Of a DNA stretch of 64,000 nt, positions 38,121-48,879 are shown one piece after another. This stretch comes from Mycobacterium sp. shizuoka-1 (GTDB taxonomy: Bacteria > Actinomycetota > Actinomycetes > Mycobacteriales > Mycobacteriaceae). How positions within the stretch are numbered: position 1 is the first letter of the stretch; each line of letters starts with the position of its first letter. The notes beneath the pieces are model-generated. The model was not told where the DNA came from. It searched no databases and saw nothing but the letters and a program-made list of their open reading frames with translations. The stretch spans positions 34,325 through 98,324 of the forward strand of contig NZ_BEWG01000031.1 in the NCBI RefSeq assembly GCF_002723835.1, in the 5' to 3' direction. The translations under genes and the position numbers were made by a program.

Positions 38121-38760
38121 TTACACCGATTCCCGGCTCACGCCTCAGGCGCGCTACATCCTGCCCTCGTTCGTCGAGCACTCCAGCTGGGGCGTGAAGG
38201 AATCCAACCCGTACAACAAGCTCTTCGAGGAACGCATCATCTTCCTCGGCGTGCAGGTCGACGACGCCTCGGCCAACGACATCATGGCCCAGCTGCTGGT
38301 GCTGGAGTCGCTGGACCCCGACCGCGACATCACCATGTACATCAACTCGCCGGGTGGCTCGTTCACCTCGCTGATGGCGATCTACGACACCATGCAGTAC
38401 GTGCGCGCCGACATCCAGACGGTGTGCCTCGGGCAGGCCGCCTCGGCCGCCGCAGTGCTGCTGGCCGCCGGCACGCCCGGCAAGCGGCTCGCGCTGCCCA
38501 ACGCCCGGGTGCTCATCCACCAGCCGTCACTCGGTGGCGTGATCCAGGGTCAGTTCTCTGACCTCGAGATCCAGGCCGCCGAGATCGAGCGGATGCGGAC
38601 CCTCATGGAGGAGACGCTGGCGCGGCACACCGGTAAGGATCCGGCCGTGATCCGCAAGGACACCGACCGCGACAAGATCCTGACCGCCGCCGACGCCAAG
38701 GAGTACGGGATCATCGACACCGTGCTCGAGTACCGGAAGCTGTCGGCTCAGAACGCCTGA
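38113..38760 (+). CDS. clpP2: ATP-dependent Clp protease proteolytic subunit ClpP2
   Basis: 215 aa from ATG 38113 within the end of clpP1. Triad S111 (GQAASAAA), H136 (LIHQPS), D187 (TDRDK). The longer N-terminus ([19 protein letters not shown]) is typical of ClpP2. In mycobacteria ClpP2 carries the docking surface for the ATPases. Its 3' end overlaps by 13 nt the convergent mmuM stop. Orthologue of Rv2460c. Confidence 0.96.
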
Positions 38761-39644
38761 GTCCGGATCGCCGCGCTGATCGCGGCGATCTGGTCGGGCC
38801 CGACCCGGCAACACCCGCCGACGATGCGGGCTCCGGCGGCGACCCATTGGCCGGCTACGTCGGTGTCGAGGCCGGGCCGGCCGATCCACCTGCGGGCCGG
38901 GCCGTCCCATTCCTCGCCGCTGTTCGGGTAGACGATCACCGGCTTGCCGGTGACCCGTCGCGCTGTCTGCACCGCGCCGAGCACGTCCCCGGGCGCGCTG
39001 CAGTTGACGCCGACGGCGACGATCTCCGGCACGTCGGCGGCCACCGCGAACGCGTCGTCGAGCGATTGACCGGCCCGAGTGCGCGCGCCGGCGATCGTGT
39101 AGCTAAGCCACGCGGGGGTGCCCAACTCGTGCACCAGACCGACCAGCGCCTCACCCTCGTCGATGTCGGGCACCGTCTCCAGGGCCAGCACATCGGGCTG
39201 TGCGGACACCAGGACCTCCAGCCTGGGCCGGTGCCAATCGGCCAGCTGAGCAACCGTTAGCCCGTAGCGGCCGCGGTACTCCTCACCGTTGGCCAGCGCG
39301 GCGCCGTAGGGCCCCACCGAGGCGGCCACCCATCCTTTTCCGCCGCTGCGATCGCGGGCCGTTCGGGCCAGTTCGACACTGCGGGTCAGGAGGCGTTCGG
39401 CTTCGCCGCGGGCGATTCCGCGCTCCGCGAAACCGTCGAAGGACGCCTGGTAGCTCGCAGTCGTCGCGATATCGGCGCCGGCCCGGAAAAACGCCTCGTG
39501 AACAGCCACGATCTCGTCCGGGGAGTCCACCAGCAGCCGGGCCGACCACAGGTCGTCGGACAGGTCGTGGCCACGGGCTTCCAGCTCGGTAGCCAGGCCG
39601 CCGTCGGCGACCAGCACGGTATCGTCGGAAGGGGCAAATACCAC
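38748..39644 (-). CDS. mmuM: Homocysteine S-methyltransferase
   Basis: 298 aa. Pfam S-methyl_trans barrel with N-terminal [19 protein letters not shown], and zinc-ligand cysteines in [11 protein letters not shown] (about 210-220) and the C-terminal pair [11 protein letters not shown] (about 280-290). It transfers methyl from S-methylmethionine (or SAM) to homocysteine to make methionine. ATG 39644. Orthologue of Rv2458, in its conserved place between clpP2 and clpX. The 258-nt gap to clpX (39645-39902) holds both promoters; no clear regulatory motif was seen. Confidence 0.92.
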   Translation of the reverse strand: MVFAPSDDTVLVADGGLATELEARGHDLSDDLWSARLLVDSPDEIVAVHEAFFRAGADIATTASYQASFDGFAERGIARGEAERLLTRSVELARTARDRSGGKGWVAASVGPYGAALANGEEYRGRYGLTVAQLADWHRPRLEVLVSAQPDVLALETVPDIDEGEALVGLVHELGTPAWLSYTIAGARTRAGQSLDDAFAVAADVPEIVAVGVNCSAPGDVLGAVQTARRVTGKPVIVYPNSGEEWDGPARRWIGRPGLDTDVAGQWVAAGARIVGGCCRVGPDQIAAISAAIRTQAF

Positions 39645-39902
39645 GACGCAACTCTACGTTCGGCTGCGCTGAGCGCCTCGGTTCGGTCACGACGGCGACA
39701 CGCCAAAAACACAGCTAAGCGTTCCGGGGCGACGAGAGCGGTGTCAGGCGATATGTTCACCATCACGCACGAATACCACTGACGCGATTCGGCTTTATCT
39801 GTCGCACCGTGGCAGAGCAAGCGGGTAGCGTCGGGACAGAGCCCAACGCAGACTCATTGGCAACGATCGAAGACCCGGCGAAGAAAGTAGGACCCCACCA
39901 CC

Positions 39903-41183
39903 ATGGCGCGTATCGGAGACGGCGGTGACCTGCTGAAGTGCTCGTTCTGCGGTAAGAGTCAGAAGCAGGTGAAGAAGCTCATCGCGGGCCCGGGCGTCTA
40001 CATCTGCGACGAGTGCATCGATCTGTGCAACGAGATCATCGAAGAGGAGTTGGCCGACGCCGACGACGTCAAACTCGATGAGCTGCCCAAACCGGCCGAG
40101 ATCCGCGAGTTCCTCGAGAGCTACGTCATCGGGCAGGACACCGCCAAGCGCACGCTGGCGGTGGCGGTCTACAACCACTACAAGCGCATCCAGGCCCAGG
40201 AGAAGCACCGTGACTCCCGCGCGGAGCCGGTGGAGCTGGCCAAGTCCAACATCCTGATGCTCGGCCCGACCGGCTGCGGCAAGACCTACCTGGCGCAGAC
40301 GCTGGCCAAGATGCTCAATGTCCCGTTTGCGATAGCGGATGCGACGGCCCTCACCGAGGCCGGTTACGTCGGTGAAGACGTCGAGAACATCCTGCTCAAG
40401 CTGATCCAGGCCGCCGATTACGACGTCAAGCGGGCCGAGACCGGCATCATCTACATCGACGAGGTCGACAAGATCGCCCGCAAGAGCGAGAACCCGTCGA
40501 TCACCCGCGACGTCTCCGGTGAGGGCGTCCAGCAGGCCCTGCTGAAGATCCTGGAAGGCACCCAGGCGTCGGTCCCGCCGCAGGGCGGTCGTAAGCACCC
40601 GCATCAGGAATTCATCCAGATCGACACCACCAATGTGCTGTTCATCGTGGCCGGTGCGTTCGCCGGGCTGGAGAAGATCGTCTCCGACCGGGTCGGCAAG
40701 CGTGGGCTCGGTTTCGGCGCCGAGGTGAAGTCCAAGGCCGAGATCGACACCCAGGATCACTTCGCCGAGGTGATGCCCGAAGACCTGATCAAGTTCGGTC
40801 TGATCCCGGAGTTCATCGGTCGTCTGCCGGTGGTGGCCTCGGTGACCAACCTGGACAAGGAATCTTTGGTGCAGATCCTGTCCAAGCCGAAGAACGCTCT
40901 GGTCAAGCAGTACACCCGGCTGTTCGAGATGGACGGCGTCGAGCTCGAGTTCGCCGACGACGCGCTCGACGCGATCGCCGATCAAGCCATCCATCGCGGC
41001 ACCGGCGCCCGCGGGCTGCGCGCGATCATGGAGGAAGTCCTGCTGCCGGTGATGTACGACATCCCCAGCCGCGACGACGTCGCCAAGGTCGTGGTGACCA
41101 AGGAGACCGTCCAGGACAACGTCCTGCCCACGATCGTGCCGCGCAAGCCGGCTCGCCCCGAGCGTCGCGACAAGTCCGCCTAG
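39903..41183 (+). CDS. clpX: ATP-dependent Clp protease ATP-binding subunit ClpX
   Basis: 426 aa. The N-terminal C4 zinc-binding domain has C13/C16 and C35/C38, followed by the AAA+ module with Walker A GPTGCGKT at 121-128, Walker [11 protein letters not shown], the pore GYVGEDVEN region, the ClpP-binding IGF-type loop region, and sensor 2 ([11 protein letters not shown]). It unfolds substrates for ClpP1P2. ATG 39903. Orthologue of Rv2457c. Confidence 0.97.
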   Translation: MARIGDGGDLLKCSFCGKSQKQVKKLIAGPGVYICDECIDLCNEIIEEELADADDVKLDELPKPAEIREFLESYVIGQDTAKRTLAVAVYNHYKRIQAQEKHRDSRAEPVELAKSNILMLGPTGCGKTYLAQTLAKMLNVPFAIADATALTEAGYVGEDVENILLKLIQAADYDVKRAETGIIYIDEVDKIARKSENPSITRDVSGEGVQQALLKILEGTQASVPPQGGRKHPHQEFIQIDTTNVLFIVAGAFAGLEKIVSDRVGKRGLGFGAEVKSKAEIDTQDHFAEVMPEDLIKFGLIPEFIGRLPVVASVTNLDKESLVQILSKPKNALVKQYTRLFEMDGVELEFADDALDAIADQAIHRGTGARGLRAIMEEVLLPVMYDIPSRDDVAKVVVTKETVQDNVLPTIVPRKPARPERRDKSA

Positions 41184-41202
41184 GCGTCGTACGGTCTTTC
41201 TT

Positions 41203-41466
41203 ATGAAGACACTTCGCCACCGATCCGCGGTGGCTGCTGTAGCCGTCACTGTCGGCATGCTGGCTATCACCACGGCCTGTAGCTCCAACGAAAAAGAAGC
41301 GCCGACGACGAGCACCACGACGCCCACCACCACGACGCCGGCCACCAGCACCATGGCGCCGTCGCCGATGCCGACGGAGAAGGGCTCGGACGGCGGTGGC
41401 CCCAACAGCTTCTCTCCGACGGTGAAGGCTCCGCCCGCGCCGACCGCGATTCCGGGCAACAACTGA
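41203..41466 (+). CDS. Small Thr/Pro-rich lipoprotein
   Basis: 87 aa. Lipoprotein signal peptide with a basic head (KTLRHR), a hydrophobic core and the lipobox AITTAC, with lipidation at C26. The mature 62 residues are almost entirely Thr/Pro/Ser/Ala and look disordered, like a cell-wall spacer. 19 nt after clpX on the same strand. No function assigned. Confidence 0.75.
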   Translation: MKTLRHRSAVAAVAVTVGMLAITTACSSNEKEAPTTSTTTPTTTTPATSTMAPSPMPTEKGSDGGGPNSFSPTVKAPPAPTAIPGNN

Positions 41467-41472
41467 TTTCGG

Positions 41473-42297
41473 TTACTGCGTGATGCGGTCGGGCCTGCTG
41501 TAGACGTTCATCGAATCGCCACGCAGGAAGGCGACCAGCGTCAGGCCTGACTGGGTGGCGAGGTCGACGGCGAGCGAGGACGGTGCGGACACCGCGGCCA
41601 GCACGGGAATGCCGGCCATCACCGCCTTCTGGGTCAGTTCGAACGATGCCCGCCCGCTGACCAGCAGCACGGTTCCGGCCAGCGGTACGCGGCGGGATTC
41701 GAGCGCCCACCCGATCACCTTGTCGACGGCGTTGTGCCTGCCGACATCCTCACGGACGGCGAGCATGGTGCCGTCGATGCCGAACAGCGCGGCACCGTGC
41801 AACCCACCGGTGCTGGCGAAAACCTTTTGTGCCGAACGCAGCTGGCCGGGCATCGCGGTCAACGTCGTGGCGTCGACCAGCGAGGGGTCGTCACCGGGTG
41901 GGTGGCGGCTGGTCAGCCGGACGGCGTCGATCGATGCCTTGCCGCACACGCCGCACGACGAGGTGGTGTAGAAGTTGCGGGTGACATCGACGTCCGGGGC
42001 GGGGAGGTCCGGCCGCAGTGTCACGTCCAGGACGTTGTAGGTGTTCGCGCCATCGTCGTCCGCACCGCGGCAGTAGCGCACGGTCAGCACGTCGTCGCGG
42101 TGGGTGATCACCCCCTCGGTGAGCAGGAAACCCTGTGCCAGTTCGACATCCGAGCCAGGCGTGCGCATCGTGACGGTCAGCGGCGAGCCGTTGACCCGGA
42201 TCTCCAACGGTTCCTCGACGACGAGGGTCTCGGGGCGGTCGGTGGCGCTGCCGTCGGTGAGATGGCTGGCCCGCCGCCGGGCGGTCACCCGCCCCAT
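41473..42297 (-). CDS. fdhD: FdhD, sulfurtransferase for formate dehydrogenase
   Basis: 274 aa. The CxxC motif C115-x2-C118 ([10 protein letters not shown]) carries the persulfide passed from the cysteine desulfurase to the molybdenum cofactor; the [16 protein letters not shown] segment is the family signature. Overlaps the end of fdhF by 13 nt and is co-transcribed with it. Orthologue of Rv2899c, though here the pair sits next to clpX, unlike in M. tuberculosis. Confidence 0.94.
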   Translation of the reverse strand: MGRVTARRRASHLTDGSATDRPETLVVEEPLEIRVNGSPLTVTMRTPGSDVELAQGFLLTEGVITHRDDVLTVRYCRGADDDGANTYNVLDVTLRPDLPAPDVDVTRNFYTTSSCGVCGKASIDAVRLTSRHPPGDDPSLVDATTLTAMPGQLRSAQKVFASTGGLHGAALFGIDGTMLAVREDVGRHNAVDKVIGWALESRRVPLAGTVLLVSGRASFELTQKAVMAGIPVLAAVSAPSSLAVDLATQSGLTLVAFLRGDSMNVYSRPDRITQ

Positions 42298-44615
42298 GGT
42301 GAGTCCCCCCTGGCGCGCTCCAGGCGGATCACCACAGCCTTCGACACCGGTGTATTCGACCTGGCGGCAACATGATCCAGGGGGACCAGGGGATTCGTCT
42401 CGGGGTAGTAGGCCGCGGCGTTGCCGACCGGGGTGGAGTAGGGGACGACCAGGAAATCCTCGGCGCGCCGCTCCTGGAGGTCGCCCTGGCCGTCGGTGAA
42501 CTCCGAGACGAGGTCGACGCGGTCGTCCGCGCGCAGCCCCAGCGCTTCGATGTCGGCCGGGTTGACGAACACCACGCGGCGGCCGCCCTTGACCCCGCGG
42601 TAGCGGTCATCGAGACCGTAGATGGTGGTGTTGTACTGGTCGTGGCTGCGCAGGGTCTGCAGCACCAGCCGCCCCGGCGGCACCGGCACCCACTGGAGTT
42701 CGTTGACGGCGAAGTTGGCCTTGCCCGTGAGGGTGGGGAATTCGCGCGAGTCGCGTGGCGGGTGCGGCAATTGGAACCCGTCGGGTTGACGCACTTTGGT
42801 GTTGTAGTCGGCGCATCCGGGCACCACGGCGGCGATCGCGTCGCGGATGGTGTCGTAGTCGGCGGCGAAGGTCTCCCACGGCACCGGGTGATCGGCGCCG
42901 AGCACGGTGCGCGCGAGCCGGCAGATGATGGCCACTTCGCTGCGGACTTCGTCGCTGGGCGGGGTCAGGCTGCCCCGCGACAGGTGCACCATCGACATCG
43001 AATCCTCGACGGAGACAACCTGTTTGCGGCCGTTCACCAGGTCGCGGTCGGTGCGGCCCAATGTCGGCAGGATCAGGGCGGTGCGGCCGTGCACCACATG
43101 GCTGCGGTTGAGTTTGGTGGAAACCTGAACGGTCAGCGCACAATTCCGCAAAGCCGCTTCGGTCACCGCGGTGTCCGGGGTGGCCGAGGCGAAGTTGCCG
43201 CCCATCGCCAGGAACACCGACGCGCGCCCGTCGCGCATCGCCCGGATGGCGTCAACGGTGTCATAGCCGTGCTTGCGGGGACTGATGATGCCGAAGCGGG
43301 TGTCCAGGGCGGTCAGGAAAGTCTCGGGGACTTTCTCCCAGATGCCCATCGTGCGATCGCCCTGGACATTGGAGTGCCCGCGGACCGGGCACACCCCGGC
43401 TCCGGGCTTGCCGATCATCCCGCGCAACAACAGCAGGTTCGTCATTTCGGCGATGGTGGCCACCGCGTGGGTGTGCTGGGTGATACCCATGGCCCAGCAG
43501 ACGATGGTGCGTTGCGATTCCGCCAGCATGCCGGCGATCCGGTCGAGTTGGCTGCGGGAGATTCCGGTGGCTTCGGTGACGGTGTCCAGGTCGACGGTGC
43601 GGACGTCGGTGAGGTAGTCGTCGAACCCGTGGCAGTGCGCGGCGATGAACTCGCGGTCGATGACGGTGCCGGGGGCACGGTCCTCGGCCTCCACCAGCAG
43701 CCGGCCCAGACCCTTGAACAGTGCGAGGTCCCCGCCGATGCGGATTTGCACGAACTCATCGGCGATCGCCACCCCGTGCCCGACGACGCCGTTCACCTTC
43801 TGGGGGTCCTTGAACCGGATCAGGCCCGCCTCGGGCAATGGGTTGATCGCGATGATCTTGGCCCCGTTGGCTTTTGCCTTCTCCAGGACCGACAGCATCC
43901 GCGGATGGTTGGTGCCCGGGTTCTGGCCGGCGATGACGATGACATCGGCGTGCTCGACGTCGTCGACGGTCACCGAACCCTTACCGATGCCGATCGAATC
44001 GATCAGCGCGGTGCCCGACGACTCGTGGCACATGTTGGAGCAGTCCGGCAGGTTGTTCGTGCCGAAGCTGCGCACCAACAGTTGGTAGAGGAACGCTGCC
44101 TCGTTACTGGTACGCCCGGAGGTGTAGAAGACGGCTTCGTGCGGGGAGCCGAGGGCGTGCAGGTGCTCGGCGATCAACCGGTATGCGTCGTCCCACTCGA
44201 TCGGGGCGTAGTGCTGCTCGCCGGGCCGCAGCACCATCGGGTGGGTGAGCCGCCCCTGCTGGGACAGCCAGTACTCGGGCTTGGCAGCCAGCTCGGCCAC
44301 CGAATGACGGGCGAAGAACTCGGGGGTGACCCGGCGTTTGGTGGCCTCCTCGGCGACCGCCTTGGCGCCGTTCTCGCAGAATTCGGCCAGCTTGCGGCCG
44401 CCGTGTTCCTCCGGCCAGGCGCAGCCCGGGCAGTCAAAGCCGTGCCGCTGGTTGAGGCGCGACAGCGTCGCCAGCGTGCGGACCGGTCCCATTTCGGCCA
44501 GCCCGCGCTGCATGCTGACCATTACCGCCTTCACCCCGGCCGCCTCGTGCCTGGGCGGGCCGACGTGCAGCGCGTGCTCGTCGTAGTCGGCGGGGATGTC
44601 GCGGTCGGTGCCCAT
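42285..44615 (-). CDS. fdhF: FdhF/YdeP-type molybdopterin oxidoreductase (formate dehydrogenase-like)
   Basis: 776 aa. The N-terminus has the short Cys pair [10 protein letters not shown] (about 60-69) of YdeP-type enzymes instead of a complete 4Fe-4S ligand set in a separate domain. Next come molybdopterin-binding regions ([23 protein letters not shown]; the [21 protein letters not shown] type) and a C-terminal molydop-binding barrel ending with [11 protein letters not shown]. Downstream FdhD supports formate or a related small substrate. Orthologue of Rv2900c. Substrate not proven for this subfamily. Confidence 0.9.
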   Translation of the reverse strand: MGTDRDIPADYDEHALHVGPPRHEAAGVKAVMVSMQRGLAEMGPVRTLATLSRLNQRHGFDCPGCAWPEEHGGRKLAEFCENGAKAVAEEATKRRVTPEFFARHSVAELAAKPEYWLSQQGRLTHPMVLRPGEQHYAPIEWDDAYRLIAEHLHALGSPHEAVFYTSGRTSNEAAFLYQLLVRSFGTNNLPDCSNMCHESSGTALIDSIGIGKGSVTVDDVEHADVIVIAGQNPGTNHPRMLSVLEKAKANGAKIIAINPLPEAGLIRFKDPQKVNGVVGHGVAIADEFVQIRIGGDLALFKGLGRLLVEAEDRAPGTVIDREFIAAHCHGFDDYLTDVRTVDLDTVTEATGISRSQLDRIAGMLAESQRTIVCWAMGITQHTHAVATIAEMTNLLLLRGMIGKPGAGVCPVRGHSNVQGDRTMGIWEKVPETFLTALDTRFGIISPRKHGYDTVDAIRAMRDGRASVFLAMGGNFASATPDTAVTEAALRNCALTVQVSTKLNRSHVVHGRTALILPTLGRTDRDLVNGRKQVVSVEDSMSMVHLSRGSLTPPSDEVRSEVAIICRLARTVLGADHPVPWETFAADYDTIRDAIAAVVPGCADYNTKVRQPDGFQLPHPPRDSREFPTLTGKANFAVNELQWVPVPPGRLVLQTLRSHDQYNTTIYGLDDRYRGVKGGRRVVFVNPADIEALGLRADDRVDLVSEFTDGQGDLQERRAEDFLVVPYSTPVGNAAAYYPETNPLVPLDHVAARSNTPVSKAVVIRLERARGDSPWGG

Positions 44616-44651
44616 GCCCTCAAATCTAGGCGGCCAGCCCGACCGTCGGCA

Positions 44652-45614
44652 CTAACGGGCCGACTTGCCGGTGCCCTTCGTGGCCGCCGGGCGGGAGTCG
44701 CGCTTGCCGGCCGCGCGATCCGAATCGGCCGACCGGCTGCTGGTCGCCGCGGCCGGCGCCGATGTCGAGTGCCTCGGCCGCGGGCCCCCAACGCCTCGGG
44801 CCGGTTTGGCGGCGGCGGGGGCGCGCTTCGTCGTGCTTGGTGCGGCCGTCTTGCCGGATTCCTCAACGCGGCCCGCCACACGCAATCCCGCGGCCGCGGC
44901 GGGGGCCGGGTTGGTCGCGGTCGATCCGCCGGTCAGGACGGCCGAGATGTCCTGCAACACGGCCTTGACCACGTTGACCATCGTGGCTATTCCCTTGGCG
45001 GCGGCGGTCATCACGTCGTAGAGACCGGCCTGCACGGTGGCTGCGAATCCGTCCGAACCCACCGCGGCGGCGCTTTTGACGACGGCTACCACCACCGCCC
45101 CCATGACCGGAATGACAGCCTCCGGAATTGCTGCCAGCACTGTCATCGCACCGCTGATCACGGCAGGCGCCAACATCAACATCGGACCCAATTGCGTCAG
45201 GACCGCCGTGGCGGGCGTGTCCATATTGCCGTCGGTCGGTGGGTACAGCAACAGGCTGACATTGACCATGGCTTCGCCCAACGGCGTCCCCTGAGCCAGT
45301 TCGTCGAGCAGTGCCGTGTTGATGAATTGCATCGTCGCCGCAGAGTCCGGGTTGAAGGCGGCCAGCGCGGTCATGATCGCGAGGACCTGTGGCAGGCCGA
45401 AGGGAACTGAGCCGCTGGGCACGGCACCGGCCGAGGCCGGCGCTGTTCGATGCCAATCGACGCTGTCCAGGCTCGTGAGCTGGACTGCGGTCGCCGATGT
45501 GGTCCCCGAGGGGAACCGCGAACCGCCGGGATCAGGTATCGGTGCGGCCACGGCGATGGCAGTACACAACGCAACGGGTGCGACAACAGATGAACCAAAC
45601 ATGGATACCCCCAT
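44652..45614 (-). CDS. Exported Ala-rich protein with basic low-complexity tail, unknown
   Basis: 320 aa. Signal-like N-terminus (FGSSVVAPVALCTAIAVAAPIPDPGG). Middle part (about 75-220) strongly helical and hydrophobic (MLMLAPAVISGAMTVLAAIPEAVIPVMGAVVVAVV), possibly membrane-inserting. The last 80 residues are Ala/Pro/Ser/Arg/Lys low complexity. No family recognised. It is divergent from the type III glutamine synthetase, with an AT-rich 291-nt gap carrying tandem TGCAT dyads about 85 nt from this start. Confidence 0.7.
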   Translation of the reverse strand: MGVSMFGSSVVAPVALCTAIAVAAPIPDPGGSRFPSGTTSATAVQLTSLDSVDWHRTAPASAGAVPSGSVPFGLPQVLAIMTALAAFNPDSAATMQFINTALLDELAQGTPLGEAMVNVSLLLYPPTDGNMDTPATAVLTQLGPMLMLAPAVISGAMTVLAAIPEAVIPVMGAVVVAVVKSAAAVGSDGFAATVQAGLYDVMTAAAKGIATMVNVVKAVLQDISAVLTGGSTATNPAPAAAAGLRVAGRVEESGKTAAPSTTKRAPAAAKPARGVGGPRPRHSTSAPAAATSSRSADSDRAAGKRDSRPAATKGTGKSAR

Positions 45615-45698
45615 AGAAGTTGAATCCGAAACCTCCGTAACTCTGGTTATACGACGCTTACAACCTTGCTGGGTGGAAACGGGACGTTAAATTTATTT

Positions 45699-45722
45699 TG
45701 CATTTTGATGCATTAACATGCA
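45699..45722. promoter_or_regulatory. Two overlapping TGCAT-N4-ATGCA dyads
   Basis: TGCAT-TTTG-ATGCA (45699-45712) and TGCAT-TAAC-ATGCA (45709-45722) share the central ATGCAT. A further TTTGCAT lies at 45739-45745. The whole 45685-45775 stretch is very AT-rich in a GC-rich genome. The arrangement of phased half-sites is typical of cooperative dimer binding, and the sites lie between two divergent genes (starts 45614 and 45906). No known mycobacterial regulator was matched. Confidence 0.6.
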
Positions 45723-45905
45723 GATATGCTCCTCTTAATTTGCATTTGTTTGCTCAAATTGAATTTGCGGGAAGTTTTCCACGATCAGCGCCGCATTCTA
45801 ACGTTGACGCGGGCGTAACGAGTTTGGCATGAACGCGACCTACCGTGGGCCGGTCACTTGCCCGTACATCAGACGCGGGCATCTGGGTTGGAAGAGGAAA
45901 GACAG

Positions 45906-48080
45906 TTGAGCGGTAATGCGGCGCGCCTCCAGGCGATCATCAACGTCGAGGGCTATGAGCCTCCGGCCATCAGCTTCGACCCCGCTGAAGAGCCCGGCGA
46001 GATCTTCGGATCGAACGTGTTCACCCTGGCCGAGATGCGGCTTCGGTTGCCCAAGTCGGTCTACAAGTCGGTGGTCGCGACGATCGAGAAGGGCGTCAAG
46101 CTCGATCCCGCGGTCGCCGATTCCGTCGCCTCGGCGATGAAGGACTGGGCGTTGTCCAAGGGCGCCACCCACTACGCGCACGTGTTCTACCCGATGACCG
46201 GGCTGACCGCCGAGAAGCACGACAGCTTCCTCGAGCCGGTCTCCGACGGCCAGACGTTGGCCGAATTCGCCGGCAAGACCCTGATCCAGGGCGAGCCCGA
46301 CGCGTCGAGCTTCCCGTCCGGCGGGCTGCGCAGCACGTTCGAGGCGCGCGGCTACACGGGGTGGGACGTCACCAGCCCGGCTTACATTCTGGAGAACCCG
46401 AACGGCAACACGCTGTGCATCCCCACGGTGTTCGTGTCGATGACCGGTGAAGCACTGGACTACAAGACCCCGTTGCTGCGCAGCCAGCAGGCCATGGGCG
46501 CGCAGGCCGAGCGGATTCTGAAGCTGTTCGGGCACAAGGACTTCGACCACATCGTGTCGTTCTGCGGACCGGAGCAGGAGTACTTCCTGGTCGACCGGCA
46601 CTTCTTCCTGGCCCGCCCCGACCTGATCAACGCGGGGCGCACCCTGTTCGGCGCCAAGCCGCCCAAGGGCCAGGAGTTCGACGACCACTACTTCGGCTCG
46701 ATCCCCGACCGGGTGCTGGCGTTCATGATGGACACCGAGCGCGAGCTGTTCAAGCTCGGTATCCCGGCCAAGACCCGGCACAACGAGGTCGCGCCCGGCC
46801 AGTTCGAGATCGCGCCGATGTTCGAGCGGGCCAACATCGCCGCCGACCACCAGCAGCTGCTGATGACGACGTTCCGCAACATCGCCAAGAAGCACGGCAT
46901 GGAGTGCCTGTTCCACGAGAAGCCGTTCGCCGGCGTCAACGGCTCGGGCAAGCACGTCAACTTCTCGATGGGCAACGCCCAGTTCGGCAGCCTGCTGGTG
47001 CCGGGCGACACCCCGCACGAGAACGCCCAGTTCCTGGTGTTCTGCGCGGCGGTCATCCGCGCCGTGCACAAGTACGGCGGCTTGCTGCGGGTGTCGGTGG
47101 CTTCGGCCACCAACGACCACCGCCTCGGTGCCAACGAGGCTCCGCCGGCGATCATCTCGATCTTCCTCGGCGAGCAGCTCGCCGACGTCTTCGATCAGAT
47201 CGCCAAGGGTGCGGCGACGTCGTCGAAGGGCAAGGGCAGCATGATCATCGGCGTCGACACCCTGCCGGAGCTGCCGACCGATCCGGGCGACCGCAACCGC
47301 ACCAGCCCGTTCGCGTTCACCGGCAACCGTTTCGAGTTCCGTGCACCGGGATCGGGCCAGACGATCAACGTGCCGATGATCATCCTGAACACGATCATGG
47401 CCGACTCGCTGGACTACATGGCGAGCGCGCTCGAGACGGCCGTCGCCTCCGGTGAGGACTTCGATTCGGCGGTGCAGAAACTGCTGACCGAGATCATCAC
47501 CGAGCACGGCGCGGTGGTCTTCAACGGCGATGGCTATTCGGAGAACTGGCAGATCGAGGCCGCCGAGCGCGGGCTGCCGAACCTGAAGACCACGCTGGAT
47601 GCCATCCCGCAGCTGGTCACGCCGGAAGCCATCGAGGTGTTCGAGAAGTACGGCGTCTTCAATGCGCGCGAGCTGCACAGCCGCGTGGAGGTCCGGTACG
47701 AGACCTACGCATTGACGATCGGGGTCGAGGCGAAGCTGACCCTGGAGATCGGCTCGACGGTGGTGCTGCCGGCGGCCATCCGCTACCAGACCGAGCTGGC
47801 GCAGAACGTGGCCACGCTCAAGGCTGCCGGTGTCGAGCCGGATATGACGCTGCTGCAGGCGGTTTCGGCACCGATCTCGGAGCTGACCGCGGCGCTGGCC
47901 GCGCTCAAGGAGGGCCTGGCCGAGCACGGTGGAGATTCCGCCGCCGAGGAAGCCGCCCACGCCAAGAGCCTGCTGCCGAAGATGGATGCGGTGCGCGCGG
48001 CAGCCGATGCGTTGGAAGGCTTGGTGGCCGACGACCTGTGGCCGCTGCCGACCTACCAGGAGATGCTCTACATCCTCTGA
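45906..48080 (+). CDS. Type III glutamine synthetase (GlnN class)
   Basis: 724 aa from TTG 45906, chosen because [10 protein letters not shown] is, as far as I recall, the usual GSIII N-terminus and because an AG-rich stretch lies about 5 nt upstream; no ATG exists before the conserved core. GSIII hallmarks: about 725 residues, the N-terminal beta-grasp-like region [12 protein letters not shown], catalytic core segments [36 protein letters not shown], and [12 protein letters not shown]. It makes glutamine from glutamate, ammonium and ATP. This class is not the GlnA1-A4 set of M. tuberculosis and is an extra ammonium-assimilation enzyme here. Confidence 0.93.
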   Translation: MSGNAARLQAIINVEGYEPPAISFDPAEEPGEIFGSNVFTLAEMRLRLPKSVYKSVVATIEKGVKLDPAVADSVASAMKDWALSKGATHYAHVFYPMTGLTAEKHDSFLEPVSDGQTLAEFAGKTLIQGEPDASSFPSGGLRSTFEARGYTGWDVTSPAYILENPNGNTLCIPTVFVSMTGEALDYKTPLLRSQQAMGAQAERILKLFGHKDFDHIVSFCGPEQEYFLVDRHFFLARPDLINAGRTLFGAKPPKGQEFDDHYFGSIPDRVLAFMMDTERELFKLGIPAKTRHNEVAPGQFEIAPMFERANIAADHQQLLMTTFRNIAKKHGMECLFHEKPFAGVNGSGKHVNFSMGNAQFGSLLVPGDTPHENAQFLVFCAAVIRAVHKYGGLLRVSVASATNDHRLGANEAPPAIISIFLGEQLADVFDQIAKGAATSSKGKGSMIIGVDTLPELPTDPGDRNRTSPFAFTGNRFEFRAPGSGQTINVPMIILNTIMADSLDYMASALETAVASGEDFDSAVQKLLTEIITEHGAVVFNGDGYSENWQIEAAERGLPNLKTTLDAIPQLVTPEAIEVFEKYGVFNARELHSRVEVRYETYALTIGVEAKLTLEIGSTVVLPAAIRYQTELAQNVATLKAAGVEPDMTLLQAVSAPISELTAALAALKEGLAEHGGDSAAEEAAHAKSLLPKMDAVRAAADALEGLVADDLWPLPTYQEMLYIL

Positions 48081-48092
48081 CGGTTACGCCGA

Positions 48093-48143
48093 GGCTGTAG
48101 CTGTCGACATCGTCACTCGCGATTCGTCACGGCAGTTACAGCC
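48093..48143. terminator. Hairpin between convergent glutamine synthetase and hydrolase genes
   Basis: Arms GGCTGTAGCTGTCG (48093-48106) and CGGCAGTTACAGCC (48130-48143) pair over 14 bp with two G-U positions and a 23-nt loop. It sits in the 76-nt gap between two convergent stops, so it is probably a two-way terminator. Confidence 0.55.
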
Positions 48144-48156
48144 TTGGCGCCCGCCG

Positions 48157-48855
48157 TCAGCTGAGGTGCTCGCCGAAGAACGCCAGGATTCGTTGCCAGG
48201 CGTCCTCTGCCTCGGGCTGCGAATAGGCCATCCCCGCCACACCGGCGATGGTCTTCATCGGCGCGGGGATGTCCCAGTCGTTCATGAACGAGTGCCCGAC
48301 GTTCGGGTACTCCTTGATGTCGCGCGGCACGTCGCCTGGGGCGAGCATCTTCTCCAGCTTCGCCGCCGCCCCCTTGAGCATCGGGTCCTTGGCCCCATAG
48401 CTCGCCACGGTCGGGCACGAATTCGGGATGGCCGAGACATCTTTGGGCCATTCACCGTAGTTGGGTGCCGAGGCGTCGAACATTCCGCTCGGCCCGAGCA
48501 CCAGGCAGAACCCGCCGCCCATGCAGAACCCGATGATGCCGACCTTGCCGGTGCACTGCGGATCGGCGACGAGATGGTCACGCGCGGCGATCAGGTCATC
48601 GACCGCGGTGCCACGCCCGTTGCGGAACGCCTGCAGTGTGCGCACCACGCACAGCAACCGGTTGCCGCGGTGGTACAACGCCGGTGTGATCGCGAGATAG
48701 CCGTTGTCGGCGAACCGGTCGGTGATGCGCTTGACATCGCGGGTCATCCCCATCGCGTCGTGCACGATCACGACACCCGGCCACGGGCCGCTGCCACTCG
48801 GCCGCGCCTGATACGCCGGAAGCGGACCTGCTGGGGCTGCAAAGCTGGTGTCCAT
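48157..48855 (-). CDS. Dienelactone hydrolase family protein
   Basis: 232 aa alpha/beta hydrolase. The nucleophile is Cys, C111 in IGFCMGGGF, as in dienelactone hydrolases; the acid and His lie in SYGAKDP and NVGHSFMND. Substrate unknown; these enzymes open lactones or hydrolyse esters in aromatic and other catabolism. ATG 48855, 24 nt after the SDR gene on the same strand. Confidence 0.9.
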   Translation of the reverse strand: MDTSFAAPAGPLPAYQARPSGSGPWPGVVIVHDAMGMTRDVKRITDRFADNGYLAITPALYHRGNRLLCVVRTLQAFRNGRGTAVDDLIAARDHLVADPQCTGKVGIIGFCMGGGFCLVLGPSGMFDASAPNYGEWPKDVSAIPNSCPTVASYGAKDPMLKGAAAKLEKMLAPGDVPRDIKEYPNVGHSFMNDWDIPAPMKTIAGVAGMAYSQPEAEDAWQRILAFFGEHLS

Positions 48856-48879
48856 GCGGGCATCTTGCCCGTTGGGTCG

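Noticed and set aside
42372..45410. 1012-codon open frame on the plus strand opposite fdhF and the next gene
   Set aside because: It crosses two real minus-strand genes and their intergenic gap, with shadow composition and no recognisable motif.
45840..47960. 706-codon open frame opposite the glutamine synthetase
   Set aside because: Antisense shadow of a highly conserved enzyme.
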